A stretch of 64,000 nt of DNA from Actinomycetota bacterium (GCA_009701575.1 WLJX01000001.1:1-64000), one strand, 5' to 3'. Shown: positions 45,790 through 55,593, counted from the stretch's first letter. The notes: a model not told the origin generated them from the sequence alone. Numbers and translations are program-made.

Positions 45790-46449
45790 CTAATTAGAGA
45801 GCGCTGCCGCCCGAAGCAATTCGATCATTTCACCTGGATTAGCCGCCTTGAAAACCGCGCTTCCCGCGACAAAGGTGTCGGCACCCGCTTCACTAGCCAA
45901 GGCGATAGTTGCAAGTGAAATTCCGCCGTCTACTTGCAACCAGATCTTCTCGAAATATTTACTGTCAATTTCAGCCCGAGCCTTTGTAACTTTGGACATC
46001 ATCTCCCCCATAAAGCTTTGGCCACCAAATCCTGGCTCAACAGTCATGATTAGAACCATATCTATTTCGCTCATTAACGGCGCTAAAAGTTCGAAAGGAG
46101 TATCCGGCTTTAAAGCGATACCTACCCGTGAACCTTCACTGGCTATCATCGCAATGGTTTCACGAGGTTTTTTGCTAGCTTCCAAGTGGAAAGTGACACT
46201 AGCCGCACCAGCCTTTGCGTATAGGTAAGCCTGTTCATCTGGATCAGCGATCATCAAATGCGCATCAACAGGAATAGAAGTTTCTGAAATAATCTTCCGA
46301 GATTCATCTAAAGAAAATGTTCTATTTGGCACAAAAATATTGTCCATTACATCCAAGTGCAATAGGTCGGAGGTACTAGAAATTTTATCGATCTCCGCAG
46401 AAAGATTGTTGCGGTCGGCATTTAGAATACTTGGACAGATCCTAATCAT
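45790..46449 (-). CDS. rpe: Ribulose-phosphate 3-epimerase
   Basis: Interconverts ribulose 5-phosphate and xylulose 5-phosphate in the pentose phosphate pathway. The 219-residue TIM barrel has ICPSILNADRNNLSAEI, the metal ligands in LLHLDVMDNIFVPN and VDAHLMI, and MTVEPGFGGQSFM with WLQVDGGI. GGGGGGGA precedes the ATG at 46449 by about 7 nt. It follows rsmB after 53 nt, as in mycobacteria (fmt-fmu-rpe). Confidence 0.96.
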   Translation of the reverse strand: MIRICPSILNADRNNLSAEIDKISSTSDLLHLDVMDNIFVPNRTFSLDESRKIISETSIPVDAHLMIADPDEQAYLYAKAGAASVTFHLEASKKPRETIAMIASEGSRVGIALKPDTPFELLAPLMSEIDMVLIMTVEPGFGGQSFMGEMMSKVTKARAEIDSKYFEKIWLQVDGGISLATIALASEAGADTFVAGSAVFKAANPGEMIELLRAAALSN

Positions 46450-46502
46450 TATTCGATCCCCCCCAATTCTGAAGCTAAACGTGTCTCAACTATAAAGGTG
46501 AA

Positions 46503-47858
46503 CTACTTTGATTTTTGGAGCAACGCCATAAACATTGAATCTGAACCTTCGATGTGGGTCCACAACTGAAGAGTGCCATCATCGTTAACACCAACATTGC
46601 CTGCTGGTGAGAATTGAGAGATATCCAAGAGCATCAGATCCTTATGGCGGTACTGTGCATCCAAAACTTGACCTTTTGTTTCAGCCAATAGTGGTGAACA
46701 AGTTGCGAAAGCGATGATGCCACCTGGATTTAACATCTCGTAAGCGGAATCAATCAACTCTCGTTGCAATGGCAGTAGCTCTTTAAGATCGCCCAAGGTT
46801 CGTCGCCACCTCGCTTCGGGTCTCCTACGTAGCGCCCCGAGTCCCGAACAAGGTGCATCTATGAGAATGCGATCGAACTTCTTTCCAAAGCTTTCAAAGT
46901 TGCGACCATCGTTTGAAACGATTTTTGATCTGGGAACGACGCGAGCGACCAACTCTGCTCGGTGCTCACTTGGTTCATTGGCAAGAAATTCGTACGCCTC
47001 ATCACTCTGGGCGAGTAAATTATTTAGGAGTGCGGCCTTACCTCCAGGCCCCGCACATAAATCCAGCCACTCTTTGGCGTTCGATGTTCTCGTTGCAAAA
47101 AATGTCTCTGAAATCAACTGTGAACCCATGTCCTGAATTCCAGCGCGCTTATCTTTGATGGCAGGATATTCATTTGGCAGATGATCGGAGAGAACTGAGA
47201 ATGTTCCCAAGGCCAACTTCGTACCACCGACTTCAAGAATTTCAGCAACGGTTGATTTTCCGGGCCACGCGATAATGTGAGGAGCTACCGGGACATTATT
47301 TACTTTGAGGAGCTCTATTACCGCATCCCAATCCTTTAGTTGATCATAATAAGCGGAGATGATCCAAGTTGGGTGTGAGTGCAAGATTGCAAGTTTCTCT
47401 AAGTTAGATATCGATTCATCTTTTTCCAGCCGCTCGTAAATTTCTAGATCTGTTGATATGGAGCGGAGAATTGCATTTACATAACTGGCCTTTGATTCTC
47501 CAGCGACAGCTCGCGCAACTTCAACGGTTTCACCGACAGCCGCATGAATCGGAACGCGCATCTCAAATATTTGGTGAATTCCTAATCGGAGAAGATCCAC
47601 AATCTTCTCATCAAGTTCGCTGAAGGGTCTATCCGCATTTTTGGAGATTGCGTAATCATGCTTACCTTGCATGCGCAGAGTTCCATAAGCGAGTTCAGTA
47701 GCGAATGCCCGATCTCTCAATTCAAGATCGGAGTTATCAAGCAACTCTGGAAGTCGAAGGTTTGCATAAGCGCCACCGCGGTTAACTTGAGTAATTAAAT
47801 CGTAGGCTAAAAGCCTTGCTCCACCCGGTTTTGGTTTAGAAAACTGTTTACTACTCAA
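46503..47858 (-). CDS. rsmB: 16S rRNA (cytosine-967-C5)-methyltransferase, RsmB/Sun family
   Basis: A 451-residue protein with an N-terminal NusB-like RNA-binding domain (about 1-140, ARLLAYDLITQVNRGGAYANLRLPELL). The Rossmann methyltransferase domain has the SAM motif LDLCAGPGGKAALLNNLL, and the two catalytic cysteines are in IDAPCSGLGALRRRPEARWRR and FATCSPLLAETKGQV. The second motif normally reads ATCSP/ATCT followed by ...NE, so it is intact. The start overlaps the fmt stop by 8 nt. Confidence 0.93.
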   Translation of the reverse strand: MSSKQFSKPKPGGARLLAYDLITQVNRGGAYANLRLPELLDNSDLELRDRAFATELAYGTLRMQGKHDYAISKNADRPFSELDEKIVDLLRLGIHQIFEMRVPIHAAVGETVEVARAVAGESKASYVNAILRSISTDLEIYERLEKDESISNLEKLAILHSHPTWIISAYYDQLKDWDAVIELLKVNNVPVAPHIIAWPGKSTVAEILEVGGTKLALGTFSVLSDHLPNEYPAIKDKRAGIQDMGSQLISETFFATRTSNAKEWLDLCAGPGGKAALLNNLLAQSDEAYEFLANEPSEHRAELVARVVPRSKIVSNDGRNFESFGKKFDRILIDAPCSGLGALRRRPEARWRRTLGDLKELLPLQRELIDSAYEMLNPGGIIAFATCSPLLAETKGQVLDAQYRHKDLMLLDISQFSPAGNVGVNDDGTLQLWTHIEGSDSMFMALLQKSK

Positions 47859-48768
47859 ACTTCGATCCCTGAATCAAACGAGCTCCTCGCGCAAAATCTG
47901 CGCCACTCATTCTCTTTTTCCCCGCAGGAATAACTTCATTAACCTGGATAACGCTATCTGCTGTTCTAACAAGAAGATCTCCGCCAACTAGTTCAATATC
48001 ACCCGCATTTATCAAAGAATTTTGCTTCAGTACTTCGCCTAAACCGAAGAGAGAGATTCGTTCTCCCTCAAAGGTGCTCCAAATTCCGGGGTTATCAGAG
48101 AGCGCACGGTCCTGTCGAAGTATCGTCTCCGTCGGACTCGACCAATCTATGCGCGCCATATCCTTTGAAATCTTTGGCGCAAGTGTTGCGCCGGTCAATG
48201 GTTGGGCCGTCGGTTTGGTCTTACCAATTGTAGAAATAACATCTAGTAAGTCGGGGGCCGCCAACCTTGCTAACTTCTCCAATAAAATCGGCGTAGTGTC
48301 GCTCTCTGAAATGTTCACTTCTTTTGAGAGATAAACAGGACCGGTGTCCATTCCCTTATCTAATTTGAAAATTGAATAACCAGTACTGGTTTCGCCATTT
48401 AGTATCGCCCATTGCACAGGTGCAGCTCCCCGCAATTTAGGAAGAATTGAGAAATGAAGATTAATCCAACCAAATCTTGGTCCGTGCAAGAGTTCTACTG
48501 GAATAAACCGACCATAAGCGCAGGTAATAATTAGTTGGGGTTGAGCGGAGAGAAGATGTCGATTCAATTCTGAGGTGTCAGCTGGCTTGGAAACTTTCAA
48601 ACCTTTCTCGTCTGCCCATTTTGCTAAATCATTAGCCTCAATCTTTTTTCCTCGACCAGCTGGCTTGTCAGGATTTGTGATGATTGATCCCAACGTATGC
48701 TCACTTGCTAATACCGCCTCGATGATTGGGATAGATACTAGAGATGAGGATGCTACAGAAATCTGCAT
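47851..48768 (-). CDS. fmt: Methionyl-tRNA formyltransferase
   Basis: Formylates initiator Met-tRNA with 10-formyl-THF. The 305-residue protein has NPDKPAGRGKK, the catalytic region ITCAYGRFIPVELL, INLHFSILPKLRGAAPVQWAILNGE (Asn, His) and KGMDTGPVY (Asp), plus a C-terminal OB domain. The first strand normally reads FAGTPEFA; here it is VASSSLVS, an unusual change in an otherwise conserved loop. It begins 2 nt after def, its usual partner in formyl-methionine metabolism. Confidence 0.93.
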   Translation of the reverse strand: MQISVASSSLVSIPIIEAVLASEHTLGSIITNPDKPAGRGKKIEANDLAKWADEKGLKVSKPADTSELNRHLLSAQPQLIITCAYGRFIPVELLHGPRFGWINLHFSILPKLRGAAPVQWAILNGETSTGYSIFKLDKGMDTGPVYLSKEVNISESDTTPILLEKLARLAAPDLLDVISTIGKTKPTAQPLTGATLAPKISKDMARIDWSSPTETILRQDRALSDNPGIWSTFEGERISLFGLGEVLKQNSLINAGDIELVGGDLLVRTADSVIQVNEVIPAGKKRMSGADFARGARLIQGSKFE

Positions 48769-48770
48769 AT

Positions 48771-49331
48771 CTAGATCGCCAAGCCATTTGTTGAATGCGG
48801 ACTCAAACGAATAATCGGTGAATTACCAAGAGCGGTCGCTTCGCCAAACCAGTCCGAATTTCGAATATCAGCCATCGCCAATTTTCGCTCCGAAGAGAGC
48901 AGGCGATCAATGAAGACAATCCCCTTCAAATGATCAGTTTCGTGTTGCAGCACACGCGCCAAAAGTTCCGTTCCTTCAATCGTTACCGGCTCTCCGTGCA
49001 TGTTGAAACCTTTCGCAACAGCACGAAGCGCCCGTGGAGTTTCGTATACAAGGCCTGGAAAACTCAAACAACCCTCTTCGCCTTCTTGTAAATCTTCTGA
49101 AAGATCCAAAGTCGGATTGATTAGATGTCCATCACCCTCTTCAATATCCCAAACAAAAACTTGGAGTGAGACTCCGATTTGTGGCGCTGCAAGACCCGCA
49201 CCAGGTGCATCGTGCATAGTTTCAGTGAGGTCTGATACTAAAGTCCGAAGTTCTTTATCAAAAGTAGTTACCAAATCAGCCGGCGTCGTAAGAACGGGAT
49301 CACCGAATAAGCGAATTGGTTGAACAGGCAC
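48771..49331 (-). CDS. def: Peptide deformylase
   Basis: Removes the formyl group from new proteins. The 186-residue metalloenzyme has the three family motifs: GAGLAAPQIG, EGCLSFPG (Cys metal ligand) and LQHETDHLKGIVF (HExxH variant HETDH with catalytic Glu). The start is GTG at 49331, supported by a -10 six nt upstream. It is immediately upstream of fmt and downstream of priA. Confidence 0.96.
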   Translation of the reverse strand: MPVQPIRLFGDPVLTTPADLVTTFDKELRTLVSDLTETMHDAPGAGLAAPQIGVSLQVFVWDIEEGDGHLINPTLDLSEDLQEGEEGCLSFPGLVYETPRALRAVAKGFNMHGEPVTIEGTELLARVLQHETDHLKGIVFIDRLLSSERKLAMADIRNSDWFGEATALGNSPIIRLSPHSTNGLAI

Positions 49332-49337
49332 GCCCCA

Positions 49338-49343
49338 ATTCTA
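49338..49343 (-). promoter_or_regulatory. -10 element, leaderless promoter of def-fmt-rsmB
   Basis: On the minus strand TAGAAT (49343-49338) is followed by 6 nt (TGGGGC) and the GTG at 49331. It provides a likely internal promoter within the long pyr-to-his gene run. Confidence 0.65.
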
Positions 49344-49364
49344 AGGCCGCTAATACTGTTTTAC

Positions 49365-51236
49365 CTAAATTGAAAAAGGATCCATCCGAAGCTGCAATGG
49401 CGACAGCGCTTTAATTCCGCGATAGCGCGATAAATCACGGAAGAATTCAGAGAATTCCTCGGAGCGCGCAATCTCAGTTCGAAGAATCAATTTTGCACTT
49501 TGATTTGCCGTACCTTTTTCTTGCGAGTTATGTATAACAGAAATCGAACTGAAGAGATCATTCTCGTCAAGGGAACGTGCGAGTGAACGGATTGCCGAAC
49601 TCTCCCCTACTAGCGTTGCTAATCTAGTAAATGGCGGCAACTTTGAACTTTTCCGTTCTTCTATTTCATCTAGACATAATCGGTAGGCATCGCTCCGCAA
49701 TAGCCCTTGGGAAATTGGATTTGTAGATTGAATATCCAAATGAATAGCCGATCCTTCACTCTTTGACACCCGATTCATATTTTCGAAAATAACACGTCTC
49801 GCGAACTCAAGACTTCGCAGTTCAACTCGATTCGTTAAATTCTCAAGAGACTTCAATATCACTGCAGAATAACTCCCACTCGGTTCACAACCATAGCTAG
49901 AAATTACTATTGCGTTTTCGGTATTTTCGGGAAGGAAATCTAGCCGTAGGGCACCTTTACTTATCAAAACTCTCGTTCCAGGCACTGCCTTACCAATTTC
50001 TTCTGCGAATCTAGTAGATCCCTTGCTAATCGCTCTTATCGTTTTTTCATTGCACCAAGCACATTGCCAATCCTTAAATTCTTCATCACATAAGAAACAT
50101 TTCGGATAACTTTGTTTTGTTGGTATATATAATTTACCGCCGCAGGAACACTTAGCTTGATTTCGGCATTTTTGACATCCCATTGCATTCACGTAACCAG
50201 TCTCAGCCATTACAACTAATACATTTCCACGTTTCAACCCATTTTTAATCACGGAAATATCCGATACGTTCGAGTCGGCGAAATAGATCGGTATCTTCCT
50301 TATTTGCGATTCGCTTCGTTCTTGCTTCGCCTTTATCCAACCCAATTCAGCTAGCCTGACGATTTCTAAAGTTGGGCTTGCGCTTAGGAAATGGAGAGAG
50401 AATTCACTGCTACGTAGCATTGCTATGTCTCTCACATTCCATGTCGGGAATCGCCGTTCATACATGGATTCATCACCATCATTGAAAATCAGTATCGTTG
50501 AATTCGCAGAAAGAGGTGTAAAGATTGCACTTCGTGTTCCTATAATTAATCGTGGTTGATCAAATCTAGTCTTTAAGTAATTTCCGTAGCGCAAAGTTTT
50601 CGAGTCTAAGGAGGTGAGAATGATTGGAGTTTCATTTAGATTTGCGCTGGTAATCTGAAAGACATCCCGTTCATCCGGAACAATCACAAGCAATTGCTCC
50701 ATACCCTTAAGGCCGCTCAGAATCTCATTAATCTTGCTACTGAGGCCATCTTTGTTTTCGGTTACGGTCAATTCATGTCCGTGCTTCGAGGCGCTCTTCA
50801 CAGACGCTGGTAGATCACGCTCAAGGAATGCTTTCTCTACTCCAGCCATACGCATTGGAATAGCACTTCGAATGACATCCCAGGGTTTGCAGGAATAACG
50901 TTCACATGTCAGCTCGATGATTTCGATTAGTTCATCGGTTAGCAATGGGATGGGAGAAATTATTTTTAAAATCGGTTTCAATTTGGACGGTTCCAAATCG
51001 GATGAATTTCGACTGACCACATAACCTGAAAGTTCATTTGGCCCGAATTGAACCTTCACAAACACACCGGGTCTAATTAGATCGGAAAAATCCTCGGGAA
51101 CCAGATAATCAAAAGAATTTGCAAGATGGAATACCCCAGTATCAACACAGATTTGTGCTGTTGGTGAATCCGCTGCGATTGCAACTCTCTTTGCTACCCG
51201 TTGCGCCTTAAGACGCAGTGGCTTTACTTCAGCCAC
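49365..51236 (-). CDS. priA: Primosome protein N' (PriA), helicase-degenerate form
   Basis: A 623-residue PriA homologue. The N-terminal DNA-binding domain (AQICVDTGVFHLANSFDYLVPEDFSDLIRPGVFVKVQFG), two zinc-binding cysteine clusters (CQKCRNQAKCSCGG and CFLCDEEFKDWQCAWC) and the C-terminal part are recognisable. The Walker A expected before LLVIVPDERD is missing (GLKGMEQ in its place) and the DEAH box is replaced by LIFNDGDESMYE. Such helicase-dead PriA is known in actinobacteria, so it is probably a replication-restart loading platform without unwinding activity. GTG start at 51236, with only 6 nt after metK. Confidence 0.88.
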   Translation of the reverse strand: MAEVKPLRLKAQRVAKRVAIAADSPTAQICVDTGVFHLANSFDYLVPEDFSDLIRPGVFVKVQFGPNELSGYVVSRNSSDLEPSKLKPILKIISPIPLLTDELIEIIELTCERYSCKPWDVIRSAIPMRMAGVEKAFLERDLPASVKSASKHGHELTVTENKDGLSSKINEILSGLKGMEQLLVIVPDERDVFQITSANLNETPIILTSLDSKTLRYGNYLKTRFDQPRLIIGTRSAIFTPLSANSTILIFNDGDESMYERRFPTWNVRDIAMLRSSEFSLHFLSASPTLEIVRLAELGWIKAKQERSESQIRKIPIYFADSNVSDISVIKNGLKRGNVLVVMAETGYVNAMGCQKCRNQAKCSCGGKLYIPTKQSYPKCFLCDEEFKDWQCAWCNEKTIRAISKGSTRFAEEIGKAVPGTRVLISKGALRLDFLPENTENAIVISSYGCEPSGSYSAVILKSLENLTNRVELRSLEFARRVIFENMNRVSKSEGSAIHLDIQSTNPISQGLLRSDAYRLCLDEIEERKSSKLPPFTRLATLVGESSAIRSLARSLDENDLFSSISVIHNSQEKGTANQSAKLILRTEIARSEEFSEFFRDLSRYRGIKALSPLQLRMDPFSI

Positions 51237-51242
51237 CTACAT

Positions 51243-52436
51243 TTACCTAGTTGCCGCTTCTTTTAGTGCAGCTGCTCGGTCTGTACGTTCCCAAGTGAAG
51301 TTAGGCAGCTCGCGACCAAAATGTCCGTAAGAAGCAGTTGCAGAATAAATTGGGCGTAATAGATCTAAATCACGAATAATCGCAGCTGGTCGAAGATCGA
51401 AAGTCGCCATAACAGCATCTGCGATTTTGTTAGACGCTACTTTCTCAGTTCCGAAAGTTTCAACAAATAGACCTACAGGCTGGGCTTTCCCTATCGCGTA
51501 TGCCACTTGAACTTCGCAGCGACTTGCTAGCCCAGCAGCAACAACGTTCTTGGCGATCCACCGCATTGCATACGCAGCGCTGCGATCAACCTTTGAAGGA
51601 TCTTTACCTGAGAACGCGCCACCACCATGTCGGGCCATCCCGCCGTATGTGTCCACGATTATTTTTCGCCCGGTGAGTCCCGCGTCACCCATGGGTCCAC
51701 CAATTACGAAACGTCCCGTTGGATTTATCAAAATTCGAACATCCGAGGTATCTATATTCAAACCTTTGATTATCGGATCAATTACTAGTTTCTTCAATTC
51801 AGGTGCAAGTGTTTTCTCAAGGTCGACATGGGGTGCGTGTTGCGTGGAAATTACAACGGTATTTAGTGCAACTGCTTTATCGCCATCATATTCAATTGTT
51901 ACTTGAGTTTTGCCATCCGGACGTAGGTAATCAACTTCGCCTGATTTACGAACTTTAGAGAGTTGCAAAGCAAGTTTGTGTGCGAGTGAGATAGGTAGCG
52001 GCATTAATTCTGGAGTGTCATCACAAGCATAACCGAACATTAAACCTTGATCACCAGCACCTTGAAGATCCATTGGATCGACAGATGATGAAATTCTTTT
52101 TTCGAAAGCAGAATCTACACCTTGCGCAATATCACTTGATTGCTGGCCTATCGAGAGTGAAACACCACATGAGTTGCCGTCAAAACCCTTATCTGAAGAG
52201 TCATAGCCAATATTTAGAACCGTATCGCGAACAATCGACATAACATCTGCATAACCGTCAGTCGTAACTTCGCCTGCAACATGTACTTGTCCAGTTGTTA
52301 TAAGAGTTTCTACGGCGACTCGACTTTTGGCATCCTGTGAAAGTAATGAATCTAGAATCGCATCCGATATTTGATCAGCCATCTTATCTGGATGGCCTTC
52401 GGTAACAGATTCGGAAGTAAAGAGGCGTTTAGTCAT
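51243..52436 (-). CDS. metK: S-adenosylmethionine synthetase
   Basis: Makes SAM from methionine and ATP. The 397-residue chain has [49 protein letters not shown] (family signature), and [27 protein letters not shown]. Start ATG at 52436 lies within the last codons of coaBC (8-nt overlap). In mycobacteria rpoZ-dfp-metK-priA is the same order. Confidence 0.97.
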   Translation of the reverse strand: MTKRLFTSESVTEGHPDKMADQISDAILDSLLSQDAKSRVAVETLITTGQVHVAGEVTTDGYADVMSIVRDTVLNIGYDSSDKGFDGNSCGVSLSIGQQSSDIAQGVDSAFEKRISSSVDPMDLQGAGDQGLMFGYACDDTPELMPLPISLAHKLALQLSKVRKSGEVDYLRPDGKTQVTIEYDGDKAVALNTVVISTQHAPHVDLEKTLAPELKKLVIDPIIKGLNIDTSDVRILINPTGRFVIGGPMGDAGLTGRKIIVDTYGGMARHGGGAFSGKDPSKVDRSAAYAMRWIAKNVVAAGLASRCEVQVAYAIGKAQPVGLFVETFGTEKVASNKIADAVMATFDLRPAAIIRDLDLLRPIYSATASYGHFGRELPNFTWERTDRAAALKEAATR

Positions 52437-53631
52437 TGGCCCAGCCTAACTTAGTAAGCGCTTGATTTAGTAACAGATCGGCTAGCGTGTCTTTCTCTTG
52501 CTCTGCACATTCCAATACAACACCATTGCTGTCTATCAATTTACCTTGCGTTTTCTCTGAACCGAAGATAGCTCCGTGACTTACATCATTTAAAAAGAGT
52601 AAGTCAGCGCCTTTACTATTCAATTTAACTCTCGCAGCTTCAATATCTGCATCTCCAGTTTCAGCCGCAAATGCAACAAGTACTTGAGAGGCGCGCCGTT
52701 TCTTTGACAGATCTGAGAGTAGATCCGGATTTAGCTGCAATTCAATGTTATCGAAACCTGACTTCTTTATCTTCTCTGAAGCCACCGAAACTGGCCGTGC
52801 ATCCGCTACCGCAGCGGCCATAAAAAGGAGATCACATTCTGAGAAACGAGAATTCAATGCATCCTGCATCTGCAGCGTTGAGCTCACCGAAATTGTTTCT
52901 ACCCCCACAAGATTCGGCAAGTTCGAATTAGCAGAAATTAGTACAACTTGAGCTCCTCTATTACGAGCTGCTTTTGCAATTGCGTAACCCTGCTTACCGC
53001 TTGAATGGTTTCCGATAAACCGAACGGGATCAATAGCTTCACGGGTGCCACCTGCTGTAACTAGAACCTTTCTGCCCAATAAATCAGATTTGAGTTCGGC
53101 ATATGCAGAAAGTTCTGAAATTATTCGACTCACTTCTGGATAGCGACCAACTCCAGAATCATCACCCGTCATGCGACCTTCATCTGGTTCGATAACCAAA
53201 TACCCACGTTCGCGAAGTAAAGCTACATTCTTCTTGGTTGCAGGATTACTCCACATCTCAGTGTGCATAGCAGGAACAAAAACAACCGGCGAAACCGTTG
53301 CACTCAATACGTTTGTTAAGAAATCATCGGCCAAACCGGAAGCAACCTTTGCCAATAAATCCGCGGTTGCAGGAGCTACAACGATCAAATTGCTGTTTCG
53401 CGCCGCTTTAATATGCGGAACTTCATGAACATTATTCCAAAGATTTTCAGTTACCGGACGACCTGATAGCGCTTCCCAAGTAGCCGTTCCTACAAAATTG
53501 AGGCTTGCTCGCGTTGGGATCACTGTGACTCCAAAGCCAATATCTTGAAGGCGTCGCAAAAGCTCTGCCGATTTGTAAGCAGATATTCCACCACCCACTC
53601 CGAGGATTAATTCACGACCCAAGAGTGTCAT
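52429..53631 (-). CDS. coaBC: Bifunctional phosphopantothenoylcysteine decarboxylase/synthetase
   Basis: Two steps of coenzyme A synthesis. In the 400-residue chain residues 1-185 are the FMN-dependent decarboxylase CoaC ([18 protein letters not shown], catalytic His in [45 protein letters not shown]). From about 190 comes the CTP-dependent synthetase CoaB ([31 protein letters not shown]). It follows rpoZ after 31 nt. No clear ribosome binding site precedes the ATG at 53631. Confidence 0.96.
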   Translation of the reverse strand: MTLLGRELILGVGGGISAYKSAELLRRLQDIGFGVTVIPTRASLNFVGTATWEALSGRPVTENLWNNVHEVPHIKAARNSNLIVVAPATADLLAKVASGLADDFLTNVLSATVSPVVFVPAMHTEMWSNPATKKNVALLRERGYLVIEPDEGRMTGDDSGVGRYPEVSRIISELSAYAELKSDLLGRKVLVTAGGTREAIDPVRFIGNHSSGKQGYAIAKAARNRGAQVVLISANSNLPNLVGVETISVSSTLQMQDALNSRFSECDLLFMAAAVADARPVSVASEKIKKSGFDNIELQLNPDLLSDLSKKRRASQVLVAFAAETGDADIEAARVKLNSKGADLLFLNDVSHGAIFGSEKTQGKLIDSNGVVLECAEQEKDTLADLLLNQALTKLGWAND

Positions 53632-53662
53632 CGTAATATTTGGTTATCTAAATAATTTAGAT

Positions 53663-53941
53663 TTATTCAGCAACTACTGCTTCAGGAGCAATTGGCTCAA
53701 GATTTTCAATTGTGAGAAGGCCTTCGTTGATTTCACGGAGCGCAATAGAGAGTGGCTTCTCATGAACATAGGTTTCAACAAGAGGTCCTACATATTCCAA
53801 AAGGCCTTCACCTAGTTGTGAGTAGTAAGCGTTGATCTGACGGGCGCGCTTTGCTGCATAAAGAACCAGGCTGTACTTTGAACCAGCAGCTTCTAACAAT
53901 TGATCGATTGGTGGGTTTGTAATGCCATCCATTGTTGTCAT
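53663..53941 (-). CDS. rpoZ: RNA polymerase omega subunit
   Basis: A 92-residue omega subunit, which helps assemble and stabilise RNA polymerase. It has [40 protein letters not shown] and the actinobacterial C-terminal extension with [22 protein letters not shown] precedes the ATG at 53941 by 6 nt; a 56-bp gap to the upstream gene contains a possible TTAAGA-17-TATTCT promoter. Confidence 0.94.
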   Translation of the reverse strand: MTTMDGITNPPIDQLLEAAGSKYSLVLYAAKRARQINAYYSQLGEGLLEYVGPLVETYVHEKPLSIALREINEGLLTIENLEPIAPEAVVAE

Positions 53942-53997
53942 AACGAGCCTTTCTTAAATCTTTAGAATATGCGAAGGTGGAACAATTCTTAATTTCT

Positions 53998-54888
53998 TTA
54001 CCGGAGCCGATTAGCCCTCGAAGTCGCTAAGGATAGCAGTGCCGAGGCCACTTCCTCGACCTCATGATTTATCAGAACCTCATCAAACTCCCCCGCACAG
54101 GCCATTTCTTCCTCAGCCAGAGCTAACCTCGCTGCCCTGCGTTCGGTCGAATCTGTTCCCCTGCTCGTTAGTCGTTCTACTAATTCTTCCCAAGATGGTG
54201 GCGAAATAAATACGAGAAGTGCTTCTGGTTCAGCCCTTCTGATCTGTCGTGCTCCCGCTATTTCAATCTCGAGCAGTACATGTTTGCCCAAATTTCGGGC
54301 GCTCTCAACAGCATCCTTAAGAGTTCCATATCTTGCACCTGCAAATTCGGCCCATTCTAGAAATTCATTCTTAGCAATTAATTGGTCGAATTTTTCTTCA
54401 GTTATAAAATGGTAATCGTATCCGTCGCGTTCATTTTCACGCGGCTCGCGTGTTGTGGCAGACGTACTCACCCAAATCGCTGGATGGTTTCGAAGATGCG
54501 CAGTGATAGTGCTCTTCCCAACGCCACCAGGACCAGACATAACAATTAGCGCACCTTGGTTGACAGGTACTTTATTCAAAATCATCTCGCTTCTTAATCT
54601 CTGCAGTTGATGTTTACCCAGCCCAGCAATTCTACGCGTCTCCGATATACCTGCCTTCGACATAATCGTGAACGCTCGTCGTGGCCCAATTCCTGGTGCG
54701 GCATCAAGTAGTTCGCGAACTCGCATTCGCTGAATCGATTCTCTACCATCATTTATTGCATCAAATATTCCAATTTCACCGCCTGTAAGCGCCGCCTTGA
54801 TCTCAGCTCGATCACGTCTAGCAGCAACTGCTTTTTCCCCAGCTGCCTTCCGTTGTATCGGTGAGAGTTCAGGCGGTCTGTTGGCCAT
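53998..54888 (-). CDS. mihF-gmk: Fusion of mIHF nucleoid protein and guanylate kinase
   Basis: One uninterrupted 296-residue frame joins two proteins that are separate neighbours in other actinobacteria. Residues 1-102 match mIHF: SPIQRKAAGEKAVAARRDRAEIKAAL helix, then the helix-turn-helix-like DNA-binding part VRELLDAAPGIGPRRAFTIM and SETRRIAGLGKHQLQRLRSE. Residues 112-290 are guanylate kinase, GMP to GDP: P-loop GPGGVGKST (119-127, usually GPSGxGKxT), TTREPRENERDGYDYHFI, EWAEFAGARYGT. The linker is about ten residues (MILNKVPVNQ). There is no internal ATG with a ribosome binding site near the junction except Met 102 and Met 117. It begins 3 nt after pyrF. Confidence 0.93.
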   Translation of the reverse strand: MANRPPELSPIQRKAAGEKAVAARRDRAEIKAALTGGEIGIFDAINDGRESIQRMRVRELLDAAPGIGPRRAFTIMSKAGISETRRIAGLGKHQLQRLRSEMILNKVPVNQGALIVMSGPGGVGKSTITAHLRNHPAIWVSTSATTREPRENERDGYDYHFITEEKFDQLIAKNEFLEWAEFAGARYGTLKDAVESARNLGKHVLLEIEIAGARQIRRAEPEALLVFISPPSWEELVERLTSRGTDSTERRAARLALAEEEMACAGEFDEVLINHEVEEVASALLSLATSRANRLR

Positions 54889-54891
54889 TAG

Positions 54892-55593
54892 TTATTTCAA
54901 ACTATCCAAAATCCTCGCGGCGCCATCACTCATTTCCGATGGAGATATCTTTGCTAAATCTGTAATCGGTCTGCCAATCACTAAATAATTCGCCCCTGCT
55001 GCTATTGCTTCTACAGGGCTCATGACTCGTTTCTGATCTCCGAAATCCCCACCAGATGGTCGTACTCCGGGGGTGATGATTTCAATCTCCGGGCCCACCA
55101 CATTTCGAACTTCGTTTGCTTCAAAAGGTGAGCAAACTATGGAACGTGCGCCACTATTTTTCGCAAGAATCGCAAGTTTGATAGCGCTCTCTTTCGCGCC
55201 TTTTGCGAAGCCAATCTCAGATACATTTTCATCTGAAAGTGAAGTAAGAATTGTTACTGCAGTAATTGAAACTTCTGGCGCCGCATCACTAGCACTTCGA
55301 ATCATTTCCGAGCCACCGCTTGCGTGAACGGTTAGAAACTTTGGTCCTAAATCCTTGACCGAAGCTACCGCCCCAGCAACGGTATTAGGGATATCGTGAA
55401 GTTTTAAATCTAAGAAGACTTGGAAATCCCCAGAACTTTTCAATTCGCGCAAACCTACGGCGCCAAATTTCAGGAAAAATTCCAATCCAACTTTGTAGAC
55501 AGAAATTGAGGCATTAGTAGCGGAGATCCAACTCTTCGCTGTATCTAGATCCTTGGTGTCGAGAGCCAAAATTATCGGCGAGTTGGCGCTCAT
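54892..55593 (-). CDS. pyrF: Orotidine 5'-phosphate decarboxylase
   Basis: Last step of UMP synthesis. The 233-residue TIM barrel is of the short (bacillus-like) type, with IILALDTKDLDTAKSWI, the catalytic FLDLKLHDIPNTV (Lys-Asp network) and TPGVRPSGGDFGDQKRVMSP phosphate-binding region, ending YLVIGRPIT. Mycobacterial PyrF is the longer type 2, so this differs from that lineage. It overlaps pyrD by 4 nt. Confidence 0.95.
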   Translation of the reverse strand: MSANSPIILALDTKDLDTAKSWISATNASISVYKVGLEFFLKFGAVGLRELKSSGDFQVFLDLKLHDIPNTVAGAVASVKDLGPKFLTVHASGGSEMIRSASDAAPEVSITAVTILTSLSDENVSEIGFAKGAKESAIKLAILAKNSGARSIVCSPFEANEVRNVVGPEIEIITPGVRPSGGDFGDQKRVMSPVEAIAAGANYLVIGRPITDLAKISPSEMSDGAARILDSLK

